The notes under the pieces were generated by a model, which worked only from the letters and a program-made list of their open reading frames with translations, was not told where the DNA came from and ran no database searches. 64,000 bases of DNA from Clytia hemisphaerica (taxonomy: Eukaryota > Cnidaria > Hydrozoa > Leptothecata > Clytiidae), in assembly GCA_902728285.1 (NCBI GenBank), contig CACVBU010000362.1:48016-112015 (forward strand), read 5' to 3'. Within the stretch, counting starts at the first letter, position 1. Each line of letters opens with the position of its first letter. A program made the position numbers and the translations under genes. Positions 34,201 to 43,536 of this stretch are shown here, piece after piece.

Positions 34201-37200
34201 ATAGGTCGTCCATGTCGTCGAACAGAAATAGTCAGAATAATAAGAAGATGTCAAATATTTCGGCTAATTGTTAGTAATTAGAAATTTGTACCGAGTACTT
34301 ATCGACTTAATCCCGAAATACCGATAAGAAAGACCTCATATCGCTAAAAAAATTTAGGACTCGTGAAAATTTTAGGGCACTAGGGCACGTGAGACACGTG
34401 GTTTAGCAGACTCTAAAACGTACCTGACACCGTACTGTTGTACATTCACAAGAGTTAGAACAATTGCATGTTTCGGGATGAAGGTTAACGAAGGGTTTCT
34501 TTTCTTGATGTAATTATTGATGGATGATAAATCGGTTTCTGTTTTAGTTTCCCTCCATGTCATGTGACCTCCAAATTCAGTGAACATGTCATTGTAAAAG
34601 AGTGATATAAAAGACCTGCTCATTTTGTTGAAGACATTAGGCCCGTAGAAACTATAGATGTCTGCTTTCTTAGTCAGCGCGTTGTTGGTATTGACCTGCA
34701 GTGAGAAATGGGATCAAGCATTGAGTTTCAAGCCCGAAGGGCTAGAGGTCAATCTCCTTGGTAGGATTTGAAGCCAACAAATCCTACCAAAGTTGCGCGG
34801 CCTTGAGCAACCCGCCTGGTTTTTACACAAATGACAGATTGAAACTAAAATTTACCGCTTAATTTCGAAAAATATATCACTCGAAAACAAAGGAATTGCT
34901 AGATTCAATCCGTCATCAAAAATACGGCGCATATTTTAAGGCTTCAATTTTTCTTGCCTGAGAAAGGTTAGAGATTGACCTCTAGCCCTTCGGGCTTGAA
35001 ACTCAATGGGATCAAGTAATATAAAAATAGCCTTACTCAATGTTGGTGTAACGTTAAATAGTGTATTCAGATCATTTTTAAAAGAATACACGCCATCTTT
35101 GAAAGATTTGTTCGGTCGATAATTTTAAATTATTGTTGCTAATGTGTAGTGACAGGTGTTGAGGGGAGGGCTCGAAATTTATGACGTTTAAGCTTACTAA
35201 TTTCCTGTCATGAATTTTGAACTCCCTACCAGATCTATCACTAGCTGCTTAAAATCTAAATCAACAGGGATATGTTATAGCGGAGCTGGATGAAGGACGA
35301 GAATTCCTTAGCGGATTGCTCCTTTGTCTTTTCTATTGTAAACTGTTCATAATAGAAATCCATCTCTGTCCCCTTAAGTGTTCTGTTTTTATAAGAAAAA
35401 TGAAACAGGCAAAGTATTCATACAGTACGTTTGCACATATTTTGCTATGATGTTCCCGCTTTTCATCAAAATGATATTTGTAGAAGATACCCCAAAAGCT
35501 TCCTTGTACAGTATATGGCCCCCAAAACGGAGACGGCCCCCAAAACGGAGACGGCCCCCAAAATGGAGGTTTTCATTGAAATGAAGATTCTGACTTGTAG
35601 ATTTATCAGAGTTAAACGATTTTTGTTTATTTTGAAAGAATGATGGTTATACTTAAAAATGAGCATGTTTTTGCTGGTTTGAGACAGATTCAAAATAACA
35701 TATTTGCGTCTAAAGGAAATATTTTAACACCAAAATTAGATAAAAATTGCATATAAATCACTCTAGCTCCTTGGATATTGAAAATAAGTTATGAAAACGA
35801 GGTATAGAAAACTTTCTACACCTAATGCCGTTCAGAAAATGCAAATACATCTGTGACTTTAGAGGCTGGGTAAAAGATATAGCATCTTGAAGGTCAACCA
35901 GTATTTTGGAGCCCTAGAATCAGCATTGACAAAACCGAAAATTCTTAATATGAGAAAAAGCAAAAAATCTTGGAATTCTACTCTCCTATCACCTTGAGTT
36001 AATAGTTTATAACAAAAAATTAACATTATATATAAATTTTTTTGCTGAATCATTTTTTTGCAAAATATAGGAGAAAAATATCTTTAAAGCTTAATATTTT
36101 CAGTTTCAGTTAAGCTTTTTTTCTAAAATTTTCACAGCTTATTCCATACATGATTGGAACTATTTTCAAAAGAGATTTGTTTTCAAAAAATTGATTAAGA
36201 CGGTGTTAAATCAAAATTGTCATTTTGAAAATTTCTAAATTTTCAGTTTGGACTATGCAATATCGAAAATCTTGAAATATTTCATAAAAATCGTAAATTT
36301 TACATCCATCAGGTCGTAAATTTAAGGGAAAACACAAATATGTTTATAGTTTTTCCCCCTATTACCACTGGGCTTAATAATTTGATTTTAACTACACCTC
36401 CGTTTTGGGGGCCCCAAACCTGCATTTTGACAACCAGGGGTATACTGTAAAAATTTTATCAAATAGATTTATGCTCAAAACCCTCTAAATCATATTTCAA
36501 AACTATGGTCAAAATTTTGTATTCATATCTTAAAGATATCTCGAGAAATCGCTAAAATTTCAAACCTCCGTTTTGGGGGCCATTAGAAAAAAGCTACCTA
36601 TCTTTAAACGATTGAAAAATATTGTTGAAATTGAAAATTTTGAAAAAGAACTTCCAGGAAATAAAGTAGAGATGTTAAAGGTTTTCATGCAGCAAAAATT
36701 TTTGTAAAATCTCTTTTCCTCTAGATTTGAGAGAAATTTCAAATTTGATCGCCGTTTTGGGGGCCACATACTGTAAATAATATCTATTTTTATCAGCGTG
36801 TGTTATGAATTTGGGAAGCTTTCATGATTTCTCTTTAAAAATTTCGGATGTAAATATTTTGACAAATATTGTATCAATTGACTTGAAATTTTTTCCATAA
36901 TCAGACATACCAACTTGCTATTTGAAAATATCAGTTAGAAAGTGAGGCACCCCGCGGTGTAGCGCGGTATTTCAAATGAAAAAGTACTATTTATAATCTT
37001 AGAGAAGAAGCTTCTTATAACTTTACTAATGAAAACAATGTTTTTCATTTTTTTAAATTGTCATTCACCAATGTTTTACAGACCCTCTTGATAATTAAAA
37101 GTTTTTAATCGTGAACGATAAATGCAGCAGCAGAATCATTGGCTAAGAGGAAATCCAAATTTCACGAGTTTGTAATTAAAAAAGTTAAATTTCATATCAA

Positions 37201-40200
37201 ATTTTAATTTCTTTTTTAAATGTGCGTTATCCAGCTCCGCTATAACATATCCCTGATATCAACAGGGATGAAAATATATAAAGTTTCATGGGAAAATCAC
37301 GACTGAGTTTTTTTCTGGTTCGATTATATGAAAGTAAGGCTAGTGAAATTTATTGCCCTTCACCTTTATGTACATATCCTCGTAAGAGAAGAAAGGGAAT
37401 TTCTGGGTCAGGTCGAAATTTTTTATCACTTCGTCTGCTTCTCCCATATCTCCTGTATCTATTCCTTCACCAAATGGAACCAAATCTAAAAGAAAAAGAA
37501 AAAGTGTTGAGATTAAGTGTTGTAGCAATCGCGGGAAGAAAATGCTGGATCATTATACTAGGCAGGATTGGCGACAAATGCCTCTGCGTTGATTTTCCGA
37601 GAAACCATGACATAATTCCAAATGTTTTCCCCATGCATTCCTGGAAAACTCGACCAAATCCCTTTGGTGCGTTGATGGGTGTATCAGGTAATCTCCTTTT
37701 TGTCAGCCACGATATCTTAGCCTCAATACCAAGAATGTAGTTACTAGCATCAAAGGATAAAATCAATATGTTTTTCCTTATTTTATATCTTTTACCTTCA
37801 TTTTCAAACATTTTTGAAAGTACACCTTTTCAAGGGTATAATATTTAATGGACTTGGAGCATTGGCATTAGCACACATTTAAAGTACATAGACTTCGGTA
37901 ACATTTATACTTGTTATTGATAATGTACCTTAAGTGGATTAATTTTCGCGATATTTAAAATCCGAATTTTGGCCGAAACCCCTAGGAAAGTGAAAGAAAT
38001 CGGTTGAAAAAGAGTTCGATTCGCAAAATTTTGTCCACGCAAAAATTTTGGATATTCAATTTGCGAAAAAAAGTCCACGCGAAAATTAATCCACTTAAGG
38101 TACATTGTATATACTGCATTTGTCATCTAGGGAAATTGATTTAATGAGGCTTTGGTGCTCTTAAGGTCACAAATAGAGAGTAAATAGAGAATTCAAAAAA
38201 CTTACAATCATTGAAACATTTCTTGTTGGAAACTTTATAAATATTTTGTCCATTATAACCAGTGTTAGAGCGCATACCACCCACCCATTCTTTCCCACCA
38301 AACCAATTCCAAAAGCATCTTTTAGCTGATACACCTGACTGTACAACTTTTTCTCCAAGGTATTTTTCATTTAAATGTATTAAATATGTCTCTTCACTGT
38401 CACTAGCCAAAACACCTTGGAATTTCAATGTCTTTTCATTAAAATCAGACCTCAGTTGGCGCCAGTACACAATCAAAACTTGTGTTGCATTGAAAGGTTT
38501 CCAAGTGAAGAAACTAATATCTTGACTTGCTTTTTGTAAAGTGTCTGCGTCATTCTGTTCTGCAAAATATACATTTCCGTCTTTAGTTTTGTTTGAATCA
38601 TAATCGAGGTTCAGCACTAAAATGACGTCATCTTCCATCTTACGCAGGTCAAATGTTTTGTAACCTCCATGCTTCTTTGATGTCATACGTCCGTCTACGG
38701 AGACCTGTAAAAATTTCAGGGATAGAGCCTCATTTTGTTTGAAATAATTTCTGATGCAAATATCAAAAAATTGATTGAATATCATCCTCCACTCGTGGAG
38801 GAAAACCAGCGTAAAAACATACACTAAGCTCTTACTTTAACGTCTAGAGCAGGCCAATCGAGTTTTTATTTGACGTCAACTAGATCAGACGCTTTTGCAA
38901 CGCTCTTCGAAAAAATGGCTGAAAACCAATAAAAACATCAAAATTCATGAAAATAACATCAAAATGGATAAAGATCAGCCTTTCGAAGCAGCTTCACCAC
39001 CTCAAGCTTGCACGCCGTCAAGATGTACTGAAGACGATGACCTGGATCGCTTAACATGCAAAAAATGTAAAAGATCAGTTCATTATGAGTGCACACAGCT
39101 ACCCCTGTATCAACTACAAATATTCGTGACATCCTACAACGATCATTACTTATGTTCAAACTGCGTACGAATAACGAAAAACCTAAGAAGTAAAGTGGGA
39201 AAAAACACTCAACATATGATGCAAAATGAACTTAAAAAGAAAGACGACGTCATACAAAAACTGAACAACGAAGTCAACACCAACACAAAAACCCGTGATT
39301 CCATCAAAAATGACCTCAAAACCTTTCTGGCAGGAAAACTACAAGAGATGGAGGAGAAGACAAGAAGCATGATTAAGGAAGAAATAAAGCACACAGCAGA
39401 AATAATGACTGAAACATCAAAAAAAACATACGCTGAGATTACCAAGAAGCACAAAGAAGACTTAAAATCTGCCGAAGAACAAAAACGGAAGGAAGACAGT
39501 GAAAAGAGAGACATAGAATCTAGAAAACTGAATATGATCGTTCACGGGTTTCTCGAATATTCAGGCCCAGATAAGGAAGAAGAAGAAAATGGAAAAAAAT
39601 ATGATATATTTCGGTTCCGAGAACTCCTAGATGACATCAATGTTCCAGAAATCAATGTTACTCACCACAGATTAGGAAACAGAAAAACAAAGAATGGCCG
39701 TCCTCTGAAAGTCACCCTGCAAAGTCAACATGACAAAGATCTTATCATGAAGAATTTACACATGCTAAAAGAAACTTGTTTCTTTCAGGTAAGTATAACG
39801 GAAGATTTCACAATCAACGAACGGAAAAAGATCAAGGAGATGCACGAACAAGCGAAGAAACTTAACAAAGACAATATCAATAAAGGATTCAACTGGTGCG
39901 TAAGAGGAAGCCCAAGAACAAAACTACGCTTCGTTAAAAAATTACAAAACCGAACAAAAATATCTTCAAATTGTAAACCAAAATGCTCTACAGAAGAAAT
40001 CGTCAGCGATTGGGCATTAACAGATGATGATGAATGATTCATTTTGTAAAATAGGCAGTCGAACTCTATTAGCTTAAAGCTAGTACAGATTTGTACACAT
40101 TTTTCGACTTTAAAGAATATATACATTAACATTACATTAACATTAACATCGGTTGAGCTCATTGAATTTTAGAGGCAAGATTTTAACCCTTCTCAGGCAA

Positions 40201-43200
40201 GATAAATTGAAGCCACTTATTTCCCATCCAAAACGCGCATAGAATGCGCCCTAATGACGACGGATTGTATCTAGCGGTTCCTTTGTTTTGGAGGACTATA
40301 TTTTTTGAAATCTAGCGATAGACTTTACTTTCAATCCGGCGTTTGTGTAAAAACTACGCGCGGGCGTTCTGGATGGGAAATAAATGGTTTCATTTCCCAT
40401 CCAGGAGTCTCTCCTCTAGCCCTTCGGGCTTTAAATTTAATGGTTGAGCTACTGATTTAGCTATACAAACACAATAAATATGTCTTCGAACTTTTATCCA
40501 GTGAGTGACATGAGTAAAGTAGATTGTTGCAGGAATTTTCAAACAAAGAATATCGTTGTTTTTGATCTTGTGAGAATTAGATTGGAAGAATGATGAATAA
40601 CTTACAACAATCTTTTGGTGCACACCATTCCACAATGGCATCGGTTTACTCAACGTAAATTCTTTCTCTATATCATCTCCTTTAGGGAGTGTTTGCATGA
40701 TTGTTTGATTCATTGTGTAAAAGACTATAAAACAAATGTTGTTTCCCAAATATTAGAAGGAATTTAATTCTCCGAACAACCAATTTTTTTTTCTGGCATT
40801 TGTGAGCCCAAGCCGATAAATTCTTCCAACATATCCTTCGAAAAAATGTATAAATCTTCTCACCTTTTATTCAAGGAAGGTCAAATTAAAAATAAGAAAA
40901 TGACCAAATTGTCCCTCGATCAACATTTAGTCATTTTGTCTCAAATTTGGAGTTTAGGTCATTAAATTGATAACTTACCAGATTTGCGGCAATTTTGGGC
41001 ATCATTCATCCAATAGACGTACCGGCCTTTCTTTCCAATGTTTGATCCATCCTTCAATCGATGACTTGTTATGATCGGTGCAAACATCTCATAATTACAT
41101 TTATATTTCAGGTTGTACCCAGCCCTTGCCCCAGTGTCATCAAGTCGATCATAATTCATGATCAAATATGCAGATCTGGAATCATGACCTATAACAACCT
41201 GCAAATTGAAGACTTAGAAGGAATGTCAAGCGGTGAGACACCTACTCACGGGCAATACAACCCATGCTCAACACCGCCCGTTGTATAAAGGGAGAGCAAT
41301 CGGCTACGGTGCGCAAGATCGTATGTTCAATCCTCGGACGGGTTATAGTATACATGTTTTTTTTTTTATAAGCAAGTGTCTGCCCCTACATCAGGCTTGC
41401 ATTATGCTTAGCATTCTATTGTTCTCAAACAATAGAGCCATTGTTTAGGTACCAAAAACTGAGCCTGCATATGCTTATAAACGTTATGCTTATAAAAGAA
41501 AAAACATGTACTAAAAACTTACTTAGTTTAAAAATAGTACTTCACGTCTCATGCCTCAATCGAGATAATGATCAAAGGTATGCGAAGCTAACAAAAGAGA
41601 AAGAGTAGCACTCTCCGCTACCTTCGGGTAGAAAACTATCGAAGGATTAGCCTTCGGTTCGTCTCCGACTGCCGTCGCAGAATAATTTGCTTTCTTACAT
41701 TCAACAAGAAAGGATGAATTCTGGCTCTAATTCAAAATTATTAAATCACTACAGTAGTCGATTTGTTTCGTTTGAATCTTGACGGGCTCTTGTTAGGGAT
41801 TTTTATGATACGATTAGTTTTACAGAATTTTTTCTAACCTGAAAAGTGTTTTTGCGAAAGGTAATATAACGATTGGTCATGTTATAAAAAGTGATGACGA
41901 CAGCTTTTTTAGCTTTGAAGGTGGTCTGTGGATATCTTGATTTGATATCTTTGTCCACTTGTGAGAGGGTAGCCTCTGTGTCCTCCTCACGAAACCAAAT
42001 CGCCGAATCGCTACCTGTTGAACAATATAGAATTAGAAAAATATATCTTATTTCAGAATTCAGAATTCTTTAGTCCATGCTACGTAGGATCTCTTGATTT
42101 TCCATTCCTGCTATCGATCCTATTGTTTAGTATTTGTTCTCGTTTTCTGAAGTGTTCGTTTAGAAACTTATCATGAAGGAACGCAAAATTTTTTTCCATT
42201 GACCTAAAGTTCATTCAGAGCACTCCCTCGTTAATCATCGAAAACACCTTAGCTATTCGTACTTTACAGTCTTTAGAATGTTCGAAATATTGGCCTTAAC
42301 CACCAATGCAACACAGACCCATTCAAATCACACATTTAGATATATTCGATATTTTACGTGGATAAAGCCCCTCTATCTAGGACCGAGAACTTTAGTCAGT
42401 TTTTCGCGGAGTTCATGATGACCATGCATGAAATATACGAACTGAACGAAACATTGGAAGGGATAGGGAGTCGAACCGGGAACCCATGATTTAATGTACC
42501 GACGCCTTAGACCACTTGACCATCGCTCTTAATCTTACCTTGTGTAGCGAAAGAGCCGTCATAAGGGACATATCCAGCGATGAATATTTCTGTGGTCGGA
42601 ACCTTCAAATCCCATCGACCAAGATTATTGGTTGATTCAAACTTTATGAATCCACTTTCACTTACCTAAAGACGAAATGATATCATAGAAGATGGCTAAA
42701 TTACATTTAGTATGTTACATTGGGGTCCGTGACAACGGGTAAAATACTCAAAAATCTCATCACAATGTTATTTGAAAAATCCATAAGAATATAAGACCAC
42801 CTCAATGCCAGACAATAATTATTTCGAATAAAATTAATAATTTAAAAATTATTATTTGGCCATTTTTTGCTTACTTTGTCCAAACGTAAATATTTTTATT
42901 TCTTTGGTATTTTATTCAAAATTAAGAAAACTACGGCAATATTTCTAACCATTTAGAGCATATTTCCACCCCGGTTTCTTTACTTACGTATAAATTTATC
43001 AATCCAAGGATGAGAGATTTGAGACGAAAATGCCCGATAACTGCTTCTCGTTCTTCGTTCTCCACTGTCGTCGTGTTCATCTTAACATCGTTCGTTTCTC
43101 CACCGAATGGATATAGGAGGGCTACGGGAAGAAATCATATCTTTCTATTCAACTCAATGGCTTTGGTGAAGTCCAAATTCACCACATATAACATATGTTG

Positions 43201-43536
43201 AGGATTGTTACCATTACTACCCTTCCTCTCTTGGATTCAAAGTCACTGAAGTCAGTCCAAATATTATGTAGGATTAAAAATGACATTCCTTTTAAAAGGC
43301 AAGTCATTTGAATTAAAGGTTTTGAATGCTTGATATCATCATTTCAGCGAAACATAGTGGAATACCTTTTACACACTTAACGGGACTTGAATTTCTAAGT
43401 TGATAACAGGCAGGTTGAAGGTAGGCCTTTTAGCTATATCATCGTTATTATTTTGTTATTATTACTTACATGTATAAACATGGTGGATGTAAAAGGCCCA
43501 CGCGACACACCACAGCCAACATTTATATCCCATCAT
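31286..43536 (-). CDS. Triple-NIDO-domain type I membrane protein
   Basis: Twelve minus-strand exons: 43536-43470, 43121-42988, 42665-42539, 42014-41839, 41198-40979, 40724-40606, 38704-38206, 37485-37364, 34695-34424, 33117-32882, 32136-32005 and 31380-31286. Junction phases all agree, and the total is 2199 nt, or 732 residues. The N-terminus MMGYKCWLWCVAWAFY is a signal peptide. Three successive NIDO (nidogen extracellular) modules follow at about residues 24-241, 242-447 and 448-650. Recognisable landmarks are YPFGGETND or LVPFGEGID at the start, SESGFIKF or VNTNN, a central VVITFYNM / VLIVYWRQL / IVLTLVNVQQYG strand, then NTFQVVIGHDSRSAYLIMNY / NTMQQILVTDGSLTFAI, and SNIGKKGRYVYW closing module 1. 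A Thr-rich stalk (about 660-700) is likely O-glycosylated. The helix VIIGSGVGGGVFLILIVIIA ends in CVCKRR. NIDO domains occur in nidogen, tectorin and mucin-4; a matrix or adhesion role is inferred. An upstream in-frame ATG exists at 43665, but 43536 gives the better signal peptide. Confidence 0.85.
31587..31955. mobile_element. TTTCGCGA-rich TIR element, copy 3
   Basis: The left end CTAAGGCGTACAAACTTTCG and the right end CGCGAAAGTTTGTACGCCTA are inverted. Shared interior words with the copy at 23601 ('tctaggaagggccattcgcg', 'gacaaaatagaaaatctgt') run in the opposite direction. It lies in the last intron of the NIDO gene, 50 bp from the exon encoding the Thr-rich stalk. Confidence 0.8.
32349..32779. 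mobile_element. MITE with CGTATTACTTCGAATAAAC ends
   Basis: The left end CGTATTACTTCGAATAAACG and right end CATTTATTCGAAGTAATACG are inverted. The arms are built of repeated 'cgaataaacgcccc' words, as if the ends had been tandemly amplified. A fragment of the same type occurs near 5325 in the raptor intron. It lies in the NIDO-gene intron 32137-32881. Confidence 0.75.
33128..33274. repeat. Long inverted repeat (68-bp arms, 11-bp loop) abutting a splice acceptor
   Basis: The left arm contains TTCATGATATGCACCATTGC and AATGTCTTCCGTTCCAC. The right arm contains its complement GTGGAACGGAAGACATTGC and AATGGTGCATATCATGAA. The arms differ at only a few bases. On the minus strand the repeat ends about 10 nt before the acceptor of NIDO exon 33117-32882. 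It is open in the same frame as that exon, which creates a misleading longer ORF. Confidence 0.85.
33342..33508. mobile_element. Small TA-flanked Tc1/mariner-like MITE
   Basis: The right end reads, in complement, TACAGTCAACTCCCTCTAAT, followed by TCGAA. The left end TATAGTTGACTCTCTAATTC followed by GA is its imperfect inverse. CAGT ends with TA borders point to the Tc1/mariner group. A fragment with 'gtgtcgaattagagagcgtc' is at about 5452 in the raptor intron. Confidence 0.55.
33538..34025. repeat. Diverged inverted copy of the NIDO-gene 5' flank
   Basis: Read on the plus strand this matches the minus strand of 43725-44300. Shared words include 'ggtcgttaaggtcttttgat', 'aaattttgttttgaaaagat', 'attgatcgaaaaatcttatc', 'atattttcttacactgatgt' and 'ccaataagatttcacctat'. 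Identity is clearly high but interrupted by small indels. This copy lies in the NIDO intron 33118-34423. Confidence 0.8.
34719..35008. mobile_element. hAT-type MITE with perfect 8-bp target duplication
   Basis: The ends CATTGAGTTTCAAGCCCGAA and its complement TTCGGGCTTGAAACTCAATG start about 38-bp TIRs, which continue through GGGCTAGAGGTCAATCTC. The flanks are GGATCAAG on both sides (34711-34718 and 35009-35016), an exact 8-bp target site duplication as made by hAT transposases. The element is 290 bp with no ORF. It was inserted in a NIDO-gene intron with its nearer target duplication only 15 bp from exon 34695-34424. Confidence 0.9.
35509..36773. mobile_element. Tc1/mariner-type MITE, 1265 bp, copy 2
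   Basis: It is nearly identical to and in the same orientation as 5513-6777. The ends CAGTATATGGCCCCCAAAAC and GTTTTGGGGGCCACATACTG are bordered by TA (35507-35508 and 36774-36775). It has three instead of two tandem CCCCCAAAACGGAGACGG units at the left end and lacks about 20 bp near 36048 that copy 1 retains, so the lengths coincide by chance. It lies in a NIDO-gene intron. No transposase is seen. Confidence 0.88.
37922..38107. mobile_element. MITE with TACCTTAAGTGGATTAATTT ends
   Basis: The left end TGTACCTTAAGTGGATTAAT followed by TTTCGCG and the right end CGCGAAAATTAATCCACTTA followed by AGGTACA are inverted. It lies between NIDO exons 37485-37364 and 38704-38206. Related 'ccacttaaggta' and 'cgccaaatt' fragments occur near 14850-15105, 18440-18690 and 21360-21445. 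Confidence 0.75.
38830..40150 (+). mobile_element. ORF1-only LINE (L2/CR1-like) fragment or non-autonomous derivative
   Basis: The element contains the intact ORF1 at 38895-40037 followed by about 80 bp of 3' UTR and an (ATTAAC)n/(ATTAACATT)n-type tail at 40126-40150. Such microsatellite tails are usual for L2/CR1-group elements. No reverse transcriptase or endonuclease sequence lies downstream. The outer boundaries are approximate, and I found no convincing target duplication. It lies opposite to and inside an intron of the NIDO gene. Confidence 0.7.
38895..40037 (+). CDS. LINE ORF1p-like protein: PHD finger, coiled coil, RRM-like domain
   Basis: This is a 380-residue uninterrupted ORF; a second ATG at 38964 starts MDKDQPFEAASPP. 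Residues about 40-95 form a PHD-type zinc finger (spacing C-x4-C, then C-x2-C-x4-H-x2-C, then C-x2-C; CKKCKRSVHYEC is visible). Residues about 105-215 are a highly charged coiled coil. Residues about 215-355 match the RRM-like and C-terminal domain of LINE ORF1 proteins: LNMIVHGFLEYSG, HHRLGNRKTKNGRPLKVTL, ITEDFTINERKKIKEM and RGSPRTKLRFV. In related LINEs ORF1p trimerises and binds the element RNA; PHD-bearing ORF1p are known from invertebrate L2/CR1-type elements. It is not a host gene, because it is single-exon and sits in an intron with a LINE-like tail. ORF2 is absent. Confidence 0.75.
   Translation: MQRSSKKWLKTNKNIKIHENNIKMDKDQPFEAASPPQACTPSRCTEDDDLDRLTCKKCKRSVHYECTQLPLYQLQIFVTSYNDHYLCSNCVRITKNLRSKVGKNTQHMMQNELKKKDDVIQKLNNEVNTNTKTRDSIKNDLKTFLAGKLQEMEEKTRSMIKEEIKHTAEIMTETSKKTYAEITKKHKEDLKSAEEQKRKEDSEKRDIESRKLNMIVHGFLEYSGPDKEEEENGKKYDIFRFRELLDDINVPEINVTHHRLGNRKTKNGRPLKVTLQSQHDKDLIMKNLHMLKETCFFQVSITEDFTINERKKIKEMHEQAKKLNKDNINKGFNWCVRGSPRTKLRFVKKLQNRTKISSNCKPKCSTEEIVSDWALTDDDE
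40160..40442. mobile_element. hAT-type MITE with 8-bp target duplication GTTGAGCT
   Basis: It is flanked on both sides by GTTGAGCT (40152-40159 and 40443-40450). The left end CATTGAATTTTAGAGGCAAG and the right end, in complement CATTAAATTTAAAGCCCGAA, are imperfect TIRs of the same family as the element at 34719. An inner inverted pair ATTTCCCATCCA / TGGATGGGAAAT is also present. It sits immediately beside the tail of the LINE fragment, so it inserted at its edge. Confidence 0.85.
41285..41700 (+). repeat. tRNA-derived SINE split by a MITE
   Basis: The head (41288-41346) has 'ggctacggtgcgcaagatcg' and a B-box-like ATGTTCAATCC. The body resumes after the MITE with 'gagaaagagtagcactctcc' and GCTACCTTCGGGTAGAAAAC. 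Head and body together match the uninterrupted SINE at 60855-61078. The ATAAGCA MITE (41351-41510) lies between them. It lies in a NIDO-gene intron. Confidence 0.65.
41351..41510. mobile_element. ACATGTTTTTTTATAAGCA MITE, copy 3, nested in a SINE
   Basis: The left end TACATGTTTTTTTTTTTATA followed by AGCA and the right end 'tgcttataaaagaaaa' followed by AACATGTA are inverted. It is the shortest of the three copies (about 160 bp). It interrupts the SINE at 41285-41700. Confidence 0.75.
42455..42530 (-). repeat. tRNA-like sequence (SINE head or tRNA pseudogene)
   Basis: On the minus strand the sequence has an A-box-like GATGGTCAAGTGGTCTAAGG and a B-box-like CCCGGTTCGACTCCC, as in leucine/serine-type tRNAs. 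The anticodon stem and acceptor stem do not pair properly, so it is unlikely to be a working tRNA. It is only 10-80 bp downstream of the donor of NIDO exon 42665-42539. Confidence 0.5.

Noticed and set aside
37288-37740. 150-residue plus-strand ORF
   Set aside because: It is antisense to the NIDO exon 37485-37364 and its flanks, has no splice support, and is a shadow frame.
38206-38824. 227-residue minus-strand ORF as a single-exon gene starting near 38824
   Set aside because: The acceptor at 38705 and the donor at 38205 define the NIDO exon. The extra N-terminal residues are intron read-through.
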